A stretch of 64,000 nt of DNA from contig CADCHY010000003.1 of the NCBI GenBank assembly GCA_902801365.1, positions 30,231 to 94,230 on the forward strand. Direction: 5' to 3'. This DNA is from an uncultured Succiniclasticum sp. (lineage in GTDB: Bacteria; Bacillota; Negativicutes; Acidaminococcales; Acidaminococcaceae). This document shows positions 1-8,685 of this stretch, piece after piece (positions within the stretch are counted from its first letter, which is position 1; each line of letters opens with the position of its first letter). The notes beneath the pieces were generated by a model. That model was not told the DNA's origin, did no database searches, and saw nothing but the letters and a program-made list of their open reading frames with translations. A program made the translations under genes and the position numbers.

Positions 1-293
1 AGGGGTACATAATCCGCCGTATCGCAGCTTTCACCCACTATGGAGATCGGCGTTACGGAAATGCGCTTATTGATAATCGGCACACCCAGGTCTGACTCAA
101 TATCTTCCCCGGTCTGTACCAGCTTTTCCGCTTTTTTGGTAATTTTATCATAGATTTTATCCGCACAGACTTTCACATCCGGATGTCCGCAGTCCCGCAG
201 GCTGATGCCCATAGTAATAGTACGCACATCCAGATTGTGATGTGTGATCATCTGCGTGGTTTCCAGTACATCATTAAAGGTTAACACTGACAT
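1..293 (-). CDS. PFL family / UPF0210 (DUF711) protein, partial at left edge
   Basis: The gene runs off the left end, so only the N-terminal ~97 residues are visible. They begin MSVLTFNDVLETTQMI and continue with DVRTITMGISLRDC, which I recognise as the start of the UPF0210 (PFL, formate-lyase-like) family. It starts 14 bases after the stop of the ACT-domain gene on the same strand; this UPF0237-UPF0210 pairing is a well-known conserved operon in Bacillota and supports both calls. The biochemical role of the family is not established. Confidence 0.85.
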   Translation of the reverse strand, partial: MSVLTFNDVLETTQMITHHNLDVRTITMGISLRDCGHPDVKVCADKIYDKITKKAEKLVQTGEDIESDLGVPIINKRISVTPISIVGESCDTADYVP

Positions 294-307
294 GACGATC
301 CCCCCGT

Positions 308-577
308 TTAAATCTGATGCATGGCAGTGAAGATATCTTCACTCTGCACACGAATCTCCAGGCCGATTTCTTTCGACAGCCTGTCCAGATGTTCTTTCAG
401 TGTCTTAATGCTCATTTTGGAATCCGTCATATCCGCAATCAGTACCATATTGAAGAAACCGTCCATAATATTCTGGTTAATATTCAGGACGTTGACCTGA
501 TTATTGGCAAGTATATTCGTAACTTTGGCGATAATGCCAACCTTATCCTGTCCTACTACAGTAACAACAATGCGCAT
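308..577 (-). CDS. ACT domain protein, UPF0237 family
   Basis: An 89-residue protein made almost entirely of one ACT domain (MRIVVTVVGQDKVGIIAKVT at the N terminus), the small ligand-binding fold that usually senses amino acids. The start at 577 is chosen over an upstream in-frame start because a purine-rich ribosome site (aaaggagagggg) sits just before it. It is followed closely by the UPF0210 gene, with which it is normally co-transcribed; it is likely a regulatory partner of that protein. The ligand is unknown. Confidence 0.85.
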   Translation of the reverse strand: MRIVVTVVGQDKVGIIAKVTNILANNQVNVLNINQNIMDGFFNMVLIADMTDSKMSIKTLKEHLDRLSKEIGLEIRVQSEDIFTAMHQI

Positions 578-773
578 TGTTATTCCCCTCTCCTTTGCTC
601 TCCGCAAAATTAAAATTGAGGAAACGTAATGACTCCGTTTCCTTTAAGGCTTTCCGCCGTAATGTTTATTTTACCACACTTTTTCTGAGATGTGCAGAAT
701 ACAGGAAAAACTTTTAAAAAACTATAGCACTTTTAATATTGCTATGGGAAATTTACAACGGGTACAGCATTCT

Positions 774-1433
774 TTAAACCCGTTTCTGCAAAAATGCAAA
801 GACTTCAGCAGGCACCTCTATGATCGTTCCGGCATGCTGCTCTTCCAGAAATCTTCTTCCCTTAAAGCCCCAGGCCACACTGATGCAGGGAATGCCCGCA
901 TTGGCTGCCGCTTCCAGATCCACTTCCGAATCGCCCACGTAAACGGCGTTCGAACTGTCAGCCTGCAGGTTTTTCATAGCCTCCCAGATCAGATCGGGCG
1001 CGGGCTTTTTGGCAACGCCCTGGCGTTCCCCGGACACGGAAGCAAAGATACCCGGAAAATATTCGGGAATCAGTTCCTGCACCGCAAAATCCGGTTTGTT
1101 GGAAACCACGCCCAGAGAATAACCCTGTTGTACCAGTTCCTGTAACATCTCCATGATGCCGGGATACGGACCCGTATGGTCTTTGCAATGGACTTTATAA
1201 TAAATATCAAAATCCTGCCGCACCTTCTCCAGCGCAGCTTCGATCTGTCCGTCCGGCACAGCCCGTTCGATCAGCTTACGCGCGCCATTGCCCACGAACC
1301 GGCGGATCTCATCAATCGTCCGCTCCGGAAAACCGTTGACACGCAATGCGTAATTGGTTCCCTCCGCCAAATCCGCCAGCGTATCCAGCAGCGTGCCGTC
1401 CAAATCAAAAATGATTGCTTTATATCGTTTCAT
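774..1433 (-). CDS. HAD superfamily hydrolase, phosphoglycolate phosphatase-like
   Basis: A 219-residue HAD phosphatase. Motif I is IIFDLDGTLLD (nucleophile Asp10 and acid Asp12); motif II/III are seen as VVSNKPD and KKPAPD, and motif IV as YVGDSEVD. The cap region between motif I and II is the helical type found in Gph-like enzymes. The start at 1433 overlaps the stop of the EIIA gene by four bases (ATGA), so the two are translationally coupled. Substrate is not decided by the sequence; phosphoglycolate or another small sugar phosphate is likely. Confidence 0.85.
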   Translation of the reverse strand: MKRYKAIIFDLDGTLLDTLADLAEGTNYALRVNGFPERTIDEIRRFVGNGARKLIERAVPDGQIEAALEKVRQDFDIYYKVHCKDHTGPYPGIMEMLQELVQQGYSLGVVSNKPDFAVQELIPEYFPGIFASVSGERQGVAKKPAPDLIWEAMKNLQADSSNAVYVGDSEVDLEAAANAGIPCISVAWGFKGRRFLEEQHAGTIIEVPAEVFAFLQKRV

Positions 1434-1906
1434 AAAATTTCCACCGCATCTTCCAGCGCTTTTACGTTTCCCGCTTTCAACAGCGCCACCTCTTTGCCCT
1501 CCGGCAGATCGGTAAACACACAAAGGCATGCATCGGAGGGAGTGTTGGCTTTCACATAAGCCGTGTCAAATGTCATCAGCTTATCGCCTTTCTTCACTTC
1601 CTGCCCGTTTTCCACAAATACGGTAAAGCCATTTCCTTTCAGATTTACCGTATCAATGCCGATGTGCAGCATATATTCTGTACCGTCTTTTGCGGTGAGT
1701 CCCATGGCGTGCTTCGTTTCAAAAACAAAATTCACCGTGCTGTCAGCTGGCGCGAATACTTCTCCGTCAGCCGGCCGGACCATGAAGCCGTCTCCGTTCA
1801 TCTTTTCCGCAAACGCTTCGTCCGGTGTTTCTGTTATGGAACAAAGCTTTCCCGTAAACGGACTTGCAAACGTATCTTTCTTTTTCCCAAATATAGAACC
1901 AAACAT
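1430..1906 (-). CDS. PTS glucose-type EIIA component
   Basis: A 158-residue soluble EIIA of the glucose/sucrose PTS family. The two family histidines are visible: His66 in TKHAMG and the phospho-accepting His81 in LHIGIDTV. It carries phosphate from HPr to a membrane EIIBC permease, and in Bacillota can serve several permeases. No EIIBC lies in the window, so this is a stand-alone EIIA, coupled to a HAD phosphatase by a four-base overlap. Its length is normal for a free-standing EIIA domain. Confidence 0.9.
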   Translation of the reverse strand: MFGSIFGKKKDTFASPFTGKLCSITETPDEAFAEKMNGDGFMVRPADGEVFAPADSTVNFVFETKHAMGLTAKDGTEYMLHIGIDTVNLKGNGFTVFVENGQEVKKGDKLMTFDTAYVKANTPSDACLCVFTDLPEGKEVALLKAGNVKALEDAVEIL

Positions 1907-1945
1907 AACCGAAATCCTTTCATTACGTAATGTAGTGTTTAACTA

Positions 1946-2158
1946 TCAACGGAACAGATGCGCCAGCACGCTTAACACAATACTGATGACGATACAGCTC
2001 ACCCAGGGAAAATAGAAACTGCCATGCTTTCCTTCCATATGGATATCTCCCGGCAGGTTGCCAAAAGGAAATATCTTGCTGCCAAAATGAATGACCACGC
2101 CCGCAATGATTAAAACGATTCCCAGCTGGATCAGCATTTTCCCCAAACCGTCAGACAT
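1946..2158 (-). CDS. DUF2905 family membrane protein
   Basis: A 70-residue protein with two hydrophobic segments (about residues 9-25 and 50-66) and the central FPFGNLPGDI motif typical of DUF2905. These are small two-pass membrane proteins of unknown role, common in Bacillota and often encoded near ruvB/queA. It ends 40 bases before the EIIA gene and could share its transcript. Confidence 0.85.
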   Translation of the reverse strand: MSDGLGKMLIQLGIVLIIAGVVIHFGSKIFPFGNLPGDIHMEGKHGSFYFPWVSCIVISIVLSVLAHLFR

Positions 2159-2284
2159 GTTGCACCTTCCTTAAAAATATAGTAGCATTTCTTTTCGTTT
2201 TATTATAAAATATATAGCAGTAAAAACCAACTGTTTTTTCACAGATTCCATATGTCATTTCAATTTCGAGAGGAGATTTTTATT

Positions 2285-2722
2285 ATGCCTTATGTAAACA
2301 TCAAAATTACAAAAGAAGGTAACGTCACTCCGGAACAGAAACGCCAGCTGATTGAAGGCGCTACCAAACTGCTGGCCGATGTGCTGCACAAAAACACCAA
2401 AACTCTGGTTGTAACCATCGATGAAGTAGATATGGATAACTGGGGTATCGGCGGCGTGCCCGTAACGGAACTCCGTAAGATCGCTAAAGAAAAAGCAGCG
2501 GCGGAAGCCAAAGCTGCCGAAGCTGCAGCTAAAGAAAAAGCCAAGGCAAAAAAGAAAGCGGAAAAAGAAATGGCCAAAGCCGCCAAGGCAGAAGAAAAAG
2601 CAAAAAAGGAAGCCGAAAAAGTTGCCGCCAAAGCCGCTGAAGCTGCAGCTAAAGAAGAAGCAAAAACAAAAAAGGCCGAAGAAAAAGCAGCTAAAAAAGA
2701 GAAAAAATCAAAGAAAAAATAA
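2285..2722 (+). CDS. 4-oxalocrotonate tautomerase-like protein with long Lys/Ala/Glu-rich tail
   Basis: The first ~65 residues form a tautomerase domain: after removal of Met1, Pro2 (MPYVNIKITKEG) would be the catalytic N-terminal proline. The start at 2285 is chosen because the proline must follow the initiator and because gagaggag lies just upstream. The remaining ~80 residues are a low-complexity run of Lys, Ala and Glu, strongly basic and predicted to be a single helix or disordered, resembling histone H1-like or TonB-linker tails. Ordinary members of this family stop at 60-80 residues, so the tail is the unusual part. It could bind nucleic acid or polyanions; that is inference. Confidence 0.75.
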   Translation: MPYVNIKITKEGNVTPEQKRQLIEGATKLLADVLHKNTKTLVVTIDEVDMDNWGIGGVPVTELRKIAKEKAAAEAKAAEAAAKEKAKAKKKAEKEMAKAAKAEEKAKKEAEKVAAKAAEAAAKEEAKTKKAEEKAAKKEKKSKKK

Positions 2723-2733
2723 TTCAACAAATA

Positions 2734-2758
2734 ACGCCTGCCATCCGGCAGGCGTTTT
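2734..2758 (+). terminator. Rho-independent terminator after the tautomerase gene
   Basis: A perfect 9-bp stem (acgcctgcc / ggcaggcgt) with a 4-base loop followed by a short T run, 12 bases after the stop codon. Confidence 0.85.
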
Positions 2759-2812
2759 GCAACAATGAACGCCCTGCTGCCGAAGCAAACAATAATTCAA
2801 AGGCAAAAGATA

Positions 2813-4165
2813 ATGGAAAAAGTTACCACAAGCAAACATACTCATAAACATAATAACAAATTAGCAACAAAATGGCTGTTTACCAAAAACCGTTCCTGCA
2901 GTTGCACCATGCCCGGTGTGTGGCGTGCGGTCAGTTTCTGCGACGGCTGCGCGGTCATCTTCCACAGCCCATTAGGTTGCGCCCATGTGGCGATGCTGAT
3001 GGATCTGGGCGCCCAATACCGGATCATCGGCGACCACCAAAATGAAAATCTGGATGCCGTGCCCCTTATCGCTTCTAACCTGCAGGAAAAGGACACCATC
3101 TTCGGCGGTGTGGAAAAACTGCGGGGCTGCATCAACCACGTTATGAAAACCTGGCAACCCAAATGTCTGATCATTGCCACATCCTGCGTAGCGGGCGTCA
3201 TCGGGGACGACGTGGAACAGGAAGCCGAAGATGCGGAAGCAGAATATCACATCCCTGTCCTCTGCGTTCCCTATGGTGGTTTTCTGGGCGGTGAATATTC
3301 CGACGGCTATTTCCAGACAGTGCGGCTGATTATGGATCGCTTCATCCAACCGCAGCCGAAAGTTCCGAACCGGGTCCTGCTGTTTGGCGACCAGATGGGA
3401 CCCTGTGGCCAGTACGCCCGGGAGGTAAAACGGCTGCTTTCGTATTTTGATTTGGAAGTAAAATGGCAGTTCCCAGGCTACGTTCCTTTTGAGGAGTGGA
3501 GTGAACTGTCCACGGCTTCCCTACTTATTCCGCTGAATTACGCAGGACAGACACAGGGCGGTCTGGAAAAGACAGCTGCCTCATGGGCGGAACAGTTTGG
3601 CACCCCTTCCATCCGGGATGTTTACCCCGTAGGCTGGCACAACACCTGCGCGTGGCTGCGTAAGATTGCGGAATTTGTGAAAGACGAAGTAAAAGGCGAA
3701 GCCGTGATCCGGCAGGAAGAAGAACGGCTGAAGGGGTACGTAAAATCCATTTTACCCGTGACCCAAAACAAAAAAGCGGTGCTGGGCATCGGCCGCGGCC
3801 CCCGCTGGTACAACCCGGCAGAAACATTAAATACCATACAGCGGATGCAGATGAACCTGTCGGCTGTGATCCTGTACGATAAACTGATGGACGAAGAAAG
3901 AGATGCTGTCATCGCCGCTGTGGAAGACTGGAAAAAGGCGGCGCAGTTTCCGGACATTCCGCTTATCACCAACGGCGATTATACAGACTGTCTGGAACAG
4001 GCAGACGTGCTGCTGACCACAGACGAACTGCCCGGCAATCCGGTGAAGCAGTTCTTCATCCCCATGGTTCCCCTGGCCGGAACCGATGGCGAGCTCATTG
4101 TGATGCGTACCATTTACCGGTTACTGTGCCGGTACGGAAACAAAGGAGGGATTGCGTATGCGTGA
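2813..4165 (+). CDS. Nitrogenase component 1-type oxidoreductase, first subunit (NifD/NifK-like)
   Basis: A 450-residue member of the nitrogenase component 1 superfamily. The signature region FCDGCAVIFHSPLGCAHV (Cys43, Cys46, Cys56) and TSCVAGVIGDDV (Cys125) align with the P-cluster cysteine regions of NifD/NifK; an extra CSC pair lies at 29-31. No cysteine is seen where NifD holds its FeMo-cofactor (the region around LLIPLNYAG), so it is not a true nitrogenase. The start at 2813 is preferred over one at 2765 that abuts a terminator. It overlaps the second subunit by 8 bases. No NifH-like reductase or cofactor-assembly gene is nearby. Substrate unknown. Confidence 0.8.
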   Translation: MEKVTTSKHTHKHNNKLATKWLFTKNRSCSCTMPGVWRAVSFCDGCAVIFHSPLGCAHVAMLMDLGAQYRIIGDHQNENLDAVPLIASNLQEKDTIFGGVEKLRGCINHVMKTWQPKCLIIATSCVAGVIGDDVEQEAEDAEAEYHIPVLCVPYGGFLGGEYSDGYFQTVRLIMDRFIQPQPKVPNRVLLFGDQMGPCGQYAREVKRLLSYFDLEVKWQFPGYVPFEEWSELSTASLLIPLNYAGQTQGGLEKTAASWAEQFGTPSIRDVYPVGWHNTCAWLRKIAEFVKDEVKGEAVIRQEEERLKGYVKSILPVTQNKKAVLGIGRGPRWYNPAETLNTIQRMQMNLSAVILYDKLMDEERDAVIAAVEDWKKAAQFPDIPLITNGDYTDCLEQADVLLTTDELPGNPVKQFFIPMVPLAGTDGELIVMRTIYRLLCRYGNKGGIAYA

Positions 4166-5447
4166 CAACGACTTCAAAACCTCCTGCCATCATATGTCCA
4201 CCTGCGCCCTCACCGGCGCCTCTGCGTTTTTCGATGCCATCCCCGGCAGTTTCATGCTGATCAACGGACCTCTCTGGTGTTATTTTTACGCCATGAAATA
4301 TGTAGAGGATTACGATGCCTCCGCTCTGCGGCGTTTCCACTGCACCCAGCCGGAAGGCAACGCGCTGGTCTACGGAACAGAAAAAGACCTGCTGGCCGGT
4401 CTGGATTTTGTAAAAGCAAACTTTACGCCGGAACGTATCTTTATCCTCAATAACTGCAGCGTCAGTCTGGTTGGCGACGACATCGCGGGCATCGCAGCCA
4501 GAGCGGAACTCCCCTGTCCCGTTTACGCCGCGGACTGCGGCGGCATAGCCGGAGATTTTGCGGAAGGATATGAAATCGCGTTGCTGCGGACGATTGCGGA
4601 AGTGAAAAAGAACGCAAAAGACAAAAGTGATTTAGCTTCACCTTCCGTGAACTTATTAGGCCTTTCCCCTACTTACTTCCGGGGTGAGGAAGACATAAAA
4701 GAAATCCGCCGCATTCTGGAAACGGCGGGGTATCATATCAACGCCATTCCCGGCGGCGGTTCGGCCTGGGACGAAATCATGGAACTGCCCCAGGCAGATT
4801 TGAATCTTGTACTGCGAGACGAACTTGCCTTGAAAGCAGCCAAAGAACTGGAATCAGAATTCGGCACGCCGTATCTTTCCGCCGGCATGCCGTATGGAAT
4901 TCAAGGAACCCTGGCATGGTTAGAAAAAATCAACACTGTCCTGCCTGCCACAAATCTGAAAACCGTCCGGCAGGAAGCGGAAACCGTCAACGCCCGTTTA
5001 CAGTTCCGCAGCAGCAACATGCAGTCGCTGTGGGGGCCCCTGTGGTTCGACAACATTCTCATTGCCGCACCGCCCTCGGAAGCGGCAGGCATTGCGGAAG
5101 CCGTACGGGGCGAGTGGGCCGACACAGGCAACCTGGTGATCCATTTTACAGAGGACACACCTCTGCGTCCCAAAGCTGCTAATAAAATCTGTGTGACAGG
5201 CAAAGACGATGCAGCCATGAAAGAAACCTTTGAAAACTGGACGGGTGGTCTTGTAATCGGCTCTTCTCTCGAGACAAGCCGTTTCGTACGTTTAAAAAAG
5301 CCTTTTGTTAATTGCAACATCGTACTGCCTTCGTACCACGAAATCATCGCCACCGACTCTCCACTCTGCGGAATCCGCGGCGCCTCTTACCTGTTCGAAA
5401 GAATCTGGAACGCAAAATTAAACAGCTGCATGGAAGAGGTAAAATAA
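4158..5447 (+). CDS. Nitrogenase component 1-type oxidoreductase, second subunit
   Basis: A 429-residue paralogue of the preceding subunit. Cys16, Cys41 (INGPLWCYFY) and Cys100 (NNCSVSLVGDDIAG) occupy positions like the three P-cluster ligands, so a bridging Fe-S cluster at a heterodimer interface is plausible. The ATG at 4158 is preferred to an upstream TTG because aggagg lies 8 bases before it; it overlaps the previous stop, implying tight coupling and equal synthesis of both subunits. The pair is closed by a strong terminator. Related complexes reduce protochlorophyllide, F430 precursors or methylthio-alkanes, but nothing here points to one of these. Confidence 0.8.
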   Translation: MRDNDFKTSCHHMSTCALTGASAFFDAIPGSFMLINGPLWCYFYAMKYVEDYDASALRRFHCTQPEGNALVYGTEKDLLAGLDFVKANFTPERIFILNNCSVSLVGDDIAGIAARAELPCPVYAADCGGIAGDFAEGYEIALLRTIAEVKKNAKDKSDLASPSVNLLGLSPTYFRGEEDIKEIRRILETAGYHINAIPGGGSAWDEIMELPQADLNLVLRDELALKAAKELESEFGTPYLSAGMPYGIQGTLAWLEKINTVLPATNLKTVRQEAETVNARLQFRSSNMQSLWGPLWFDNILIAAPPSEAAGIAEAVRGEWADTGNLVIHFTEDTPLRPKAANKICVTGKDDAAMKETFENWTGGLVIGSSLETSRFVRLKKPFVNCNIVLPSYHEIIATDSPLCGIRGASYLFERIWNAKLNSCMEEVK

Positions 5448-5450
5448 ACG

Positions 5451-5481
5451 AATCCGGTCACTTTAGTGACCGGATTTTTTT
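5451..5481 (+). terminator. Rho-independent terminator of the nitrogenase-like operon
   Basis: Self-complementary aatccggtcact/agtgaccggatt followed by seven T, directly after the stop codon at 5447. Confidence 0.9.
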
Positions 5482-5567
5482 CGTAACTTCAGTGGTGGTG
5501 CGGTTTCTGAACCTGCTTTCTGTTAATAATATAGATGAATTTGTATGTCTTGTTTCTCGCTGGTATT

Positions 5568-5851
5568 TCATACGTTCATTTTAGCGGGTTGTACGAGAAA
5601 GCTGCCACTACGCCCTTCCGCCAAAATCATCAGTTTAACCGGAACATCAAAGCAACAGGATGCCCTTTTTTCTGCAACTCTTTTTTGTATTGCGCGACCC
5701 TGTCAATTCCCAGATTGTCGCTTACACCGCAATGGATGTCATTGGTGTGCAGTATGATGATTTCCTTTTCCCCTGCAAAACCGGTAAGAGGCAGCAGGAA
5801 TAACAAAAGAAATGTAAGAATAACGCTATATTGATTTCTCAGGCCAAACAT
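5568..5851 (-). pseudogene. Truncated 5'-nucleotidase/UDP-sugar hydrolase, N-terminal fragment
   Basis: The 5' end is intact: a good ribosome site (ggaagggg), a signal peptide (hydrophobic core LTFLLLFLLPL, cleavage near GFAG) and the family's metal-binding start IIILHTNDIHCG. After about 68 residues, just where intact proteins read into the next metal-site motif, the frame becomes MFRLN and stops at 5630. In a second frame the sequence continues as VPVKLMILAEGRSGSF and ends at 5568, which may be a remnant of another part of the gene. Full-length enzymes have about 500-600 residues, so this is a deletion derivative. Family call is firm; the nature of the tail is inference. Confidence 0.7.
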
Positions 5852-5939
5852 AGGATGCCCCTTCCGATTATTAAAAAACCTCCTGCAAACCAGAAATATT
5901 TAACCTGCTTCAAACGGTTCCTGCAGAAACATGAAAAGC

Positions 5940-6629
5940 CTATCTTTGCCGTTTGGGAACATCAGAATCTTCACACATAATAGGAAACAGCAGCTCCGCT
6001 ACATGCACCGCCTGTTTTCCTTCCGGCAGTCCCTGCACCAGTCCGGAAAGACAGGAGTTACAGTAACAGGCCACCCGCTCCGTTGTAAAACGATGGCAGT
6101 AATTCTTAAGGTATGCGTCGATTTCTTCCGGAGATTTCGGCTGCATATCTTTTTTGATTTCCGCAAAACGCAGCGGCGCTATCGTAAAATTATCGGGACG
6201 TATGGGACCGAGTAAAAAGCTGCCGTCAAAGTTGATTTCTTCTTCTGTACCGGGAAGCTCCACGATTTCCACATTCATTTTGCGGAGCACGCTGCGCACC
6301 GCTGCCTTTTCCGCTTCTCTCGCCTTGGCACGGTAACAGTCCTGCAGCGTGATGCGTTCTCCTTTGTAATCCGGGAACGGAAAGTCCGGCAGGCTGTCGA
6401 AGAATTCATACAGGCTGATCAGCTTTGCGGCCGGCCGGTTCTCCCCGATAATGATACTGCAGGTCTCACAAACGGTAATTACGGTATCGTTCCAACCCGA
6501 CAACGCTTTATGCCCCGGACGGCAGCAACCGACCACACGTACTCCTTTCGTGGTCATAAAGCTTTTTATCTTTTCAGAAGTTTCCGGACGCAGTTTTGTA
6601 AAATTACAGCTGGGAAAATAGTATTTCAT
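5940..6629 (-). CDS. Cysteine-rich, probably Fe-S or heterodisulfide reductase-like protein
   Basis: A 229-residue soluble protein with clustered cysteines: SCNF near the N terminus, GCCRPGH, VCETC and, near the C terminus, CYCNSCLSGL. The Cys-Cys-Arg-Pro-Gly-His element and repeated layout resemble the CCG domains of heterodisulfide reductase HdrB-type proteins, which bind unusual Fe-S clusters. The start at 6629 (MKYYFPSC) is preferred because gggaggaag is 9 bases upstream; an ATG at 6635 is too close. It lies just upstream of nothing obviously redox-related on the same strand. Function not assigned; the family call is tentative. Confidence 0.5.
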   Translation of the reverse strand: MKYYFPSCNFTKLRPETSEKIKSFMTTKGVRVVGCCRPGHKALSGWNDTVITVCETCSIIIGENRPAAKLISLYEFFDSLPDFPFPDYKGERITLQDCYRAKAREAEKAAVRSVLRKMNVEIVELPGTEEEINFDGSFLLGPIRPDNFTIAPLRFAEIKKDMQPKSPEEIDAYLKNYCHRFTTERVACYCNSCLSGLVQGLPEGKQAVHVAELLFPIMCEDSDVPKRQR

Positions 6630-6650
6630 AAACATCTTCCTCCCGTAAAA

Positions 6651-7934
6651 TCAAAACGTGATGGTTAAATCCGACCACAGGATTTTTGTTTTCGCGTCAT
6701 CTCCGTCAATTTCGCCCTTCATGGGTCTGGTATCATAATAGGTAACACCTACTACCATATTTTTCGCAACTGTCAGTTCACCGCCAACAGACCAGCCTTT
6801 AAATCCGGATTTAAAATCCGTATAACCGTCAATCGTGTGCAGCAGGTAGGTAGAACGCCCCTGCCGGTAGTAATTGGCCTCCAGACCCCAGGTACCGGGT
6901 TTCTTCTCCTCAGCGCCTTTGTAAGACAGGCCGACCACAAACCCGTTATCGTCAACCGGCTTTCCTCCGGCCAGCCTGTCCCGGTTCCCCTTCAGATACA
7001 TAGCATTAAGACCCAGGTCTTCCGTAAAGTTGAAATCTAATCCGGCGTACCAGATGCCAAGCCTGTCCTTTCCGTTATATGCAGCTTTTCCGTCCCTGTC
7101 CAGTTTCGTGCTCAGATAACCTAGTTTTCCGTTTACGAATCCGTCCGTCTTTGTTCCGACTTCTGCATTCCAGAACGTTTTTGAGAATCTCTCCCCTTCA
7201 GCCGGTACAGTTTCGTCATCATTTAACTCAGTCAGTTTTCCGAAAGCGCCGCTGACATAGAATTTGTCTCCGTAAGAAGCTTTCAGCGCATCATACTCCC
7301 CGTCATAAATATAGCCTTCCGCAAAGACATTATCATCCCTGCCGGCTGATACGTTAAGACCGCCAAGCCTGCCTTCCACTTTTGCAATGTTAAAAGAAGT
7401 TTCTTCATTACCGGCATAATCATGGAACTGCTGCCGGTTCTCAATGCGGCCGATATATTTCCAGTTGTCATTTATGTTTCCTGTCATATACAGACGGGTA
7501 CGCAGCTCGTTTTCAAAGCTCTTTTCATGTTCCGTAACATTGCGGTTGGCTTTTGCGTAATAGTAATATGCTTCACCGGTAACTGTTACATTATCGGCTT
7601 TTTTCTCCAGCGATGCCACGCGTACACCCAGCGCATCCAGTTCCTCTGCGAACTCTGCAGCAAGCCTGTCAACGTTGGCGCCTTTTGCCAGAGCTTTGGC
7701 AACAACCTGCGCCATTTCATACCGGGTCATCAGGCGGCTACCCCGGAAGGTTCCGTCCCCATATCCTTCGATAACTCCCGCAGCAGCCAGTTTTTCAACA
7801 CTCCCGTAGGCCCAGTGTCCGGCCGGCACATCAGTAAAAGGGTTCTCCGCATACGTAACTGTGGACAGGACAGACTGCATCATGATAAGTGAAGCCGCTG
7901 TGAGCAATGCTTTGAAGGGTAAAATCCGTTTCAT
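6651..7934 (-). CDS. SLH-domain outer membrane porin (OmpM-like)
   Basis: A 427-residue protein: signal peptide (residues 1-29, cleavage after VTYA), one S-layer homology domain (about 31-85, NPFTDVPAGHWAYGSVEKL then EGYGDGTFRGSRLMTRYEM), a short coiled coil (about 88-115) and a C-terminal beta-barrel ending in Phe (LTITF), the usual BAM signal. This architecture is characteristic of Negativicutes, where the SLH domain tethers the outer membrane to polyaminated peptidoglycan while the barrel forms a pore. The start has a strong ribosome site (aaaggagaac). Good evidence for a diderm host. Confidence 0.9.
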   Translation of the reverse strand: MKRILPFKALLTAASLIMMQSVLSTVTYAENPFTDVPAGHWAYGSVEKLAAAGVIEGYGDGTFRGSRLMTRYEMAQVVAKALAKGANVDRLAAEFAEELDALGVRVASLEKKADNVTVTGEAYYYYAKANRNVTEHEKSFENELRTRLYMTGNINDNWKYIGRIENRQQFHDYAGNEETSFNIAKVEGRLGGLNVSAGRDDNVFAEGYIYDGEYDALKASYGDKFYVSGAFGKLTELNDDETVPAEGERFSKTFWNAEVGTKTDGFVNGKLGYLSTKLDRDGKAAYNGKDRLGIWYAGLDFNFTEDLGLNAMYLKGNRDRLAGGKPVDDNGFVVGLSYKGAEEKKPGTWGLEANYYRQGRSTYLLHTIDGYTDFKSGFKGWSVGGELTVAKNMVVGVTYYDTRPMKGEIDGDDAKTKILWSDLTITF

Positions 7935-7989
7935 AATAGTTCTTGTTCTCCTTTGTCCATTTTTTATGTTTCAATGACTCGCGGTAACC

Positions 7990-8682
7990 TTACAACAGCG
8001 TTGCAAATACCGAAGCCGCGGCTACTGTCAGAATTCCTGCCAGCGCGATGGAGAGCGAACTCATGGCGCCTTCCACTTCGCCCATCTCCAGTGCTTTTAC
8101 CGTCCCCAGAGCATGACTGGAGCAACCGATAGCAATACCCTTGGCAACCGGCTCCTGAATTCCGAAAACGTTACAGACCGTTTCCGCAAATATGTTTCCA
8201 AGGATACCTGAGATAACGATGGAAGCCACTGTAATCGCCACATAACCGCCCAGTTCCTCCGCTACGCCAATGCCGATGGGCGTGGTGATGGATTTGGGCA
8301 GCATGGTCACATAGGACGCCCGGTTCAGACCGAAAAACCGGGCAAAGGCCAGCACTGACAGCATGGTAATAATTACGCTGGACGTGATACCGAACATAAC
8401 TGCCTTAAAATTCTTCTTCAGCGTATCCAACTGCCGGTACAGCGGAACCGCCAGACAGACGGTAGCCGGCGTCATCAGGTAACTGATGTATTTTGCGCTG
8501 TTGTTGTACGCCTGGTATTCAATCCCGAAAAGACGCAGGAATAAAACGGTAAAAACGATGGCAAACAGCATCGGGTTCATCAGCGGATGTTTGATTTTCT
8601 GCTTCAGAACCGTGCCGGCGCCGTAAAAGAACAACGTGATGAATATGCCAAAAAAAGTTGATGTTTCCCAGAATACTTTCAT
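7990..8682 (-). CDS. lrgB: LrgB family membrane protein
   Basis: A 230-residue polytopic membrane protein with several hydrophobic helices and the family motifs LPKSITTPIGIGV and GCSSHALGT. LrgB acts with the holin-like LrgA; in various bacteria the pair is linked to murein hydrolase control or to transport of pyruvate/glycolate. It follows lrgA by three bases, so the two are one transcription unit. Confidence 0.9.
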   Translation of the reverse strand: MKVFWETSTFFGIFITLFFYGAGTVLKQKIKHPLMNPMLFAIVFTVLFLRLFGIEYQAYNNSAKYISYLMTPATVCLAVPLYRQLDTLKKNFKAVMFGITSSVIITMLSVLAFARFFGLNRASYVTMLPKSITTPIGIGVAEELGGYVAITVASIVISGILGNIFAETVCNVFGIQEPVAKGIAIGCSSHALGTVKALEMGEVEGAMSSLSIALAGILTVAAASVFATLL

Positions 8683-8685
8683 GTA

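Noticed and set aside
2290..2730. 146-residue Ser/Phe/Ala-rich open frame on the minus strand
   Set aside because: It is the complement of the Lys/Ala/Glu-rich tail of the tautomerase gene; composition is an artefact of GAA/GCA/AAA codons.
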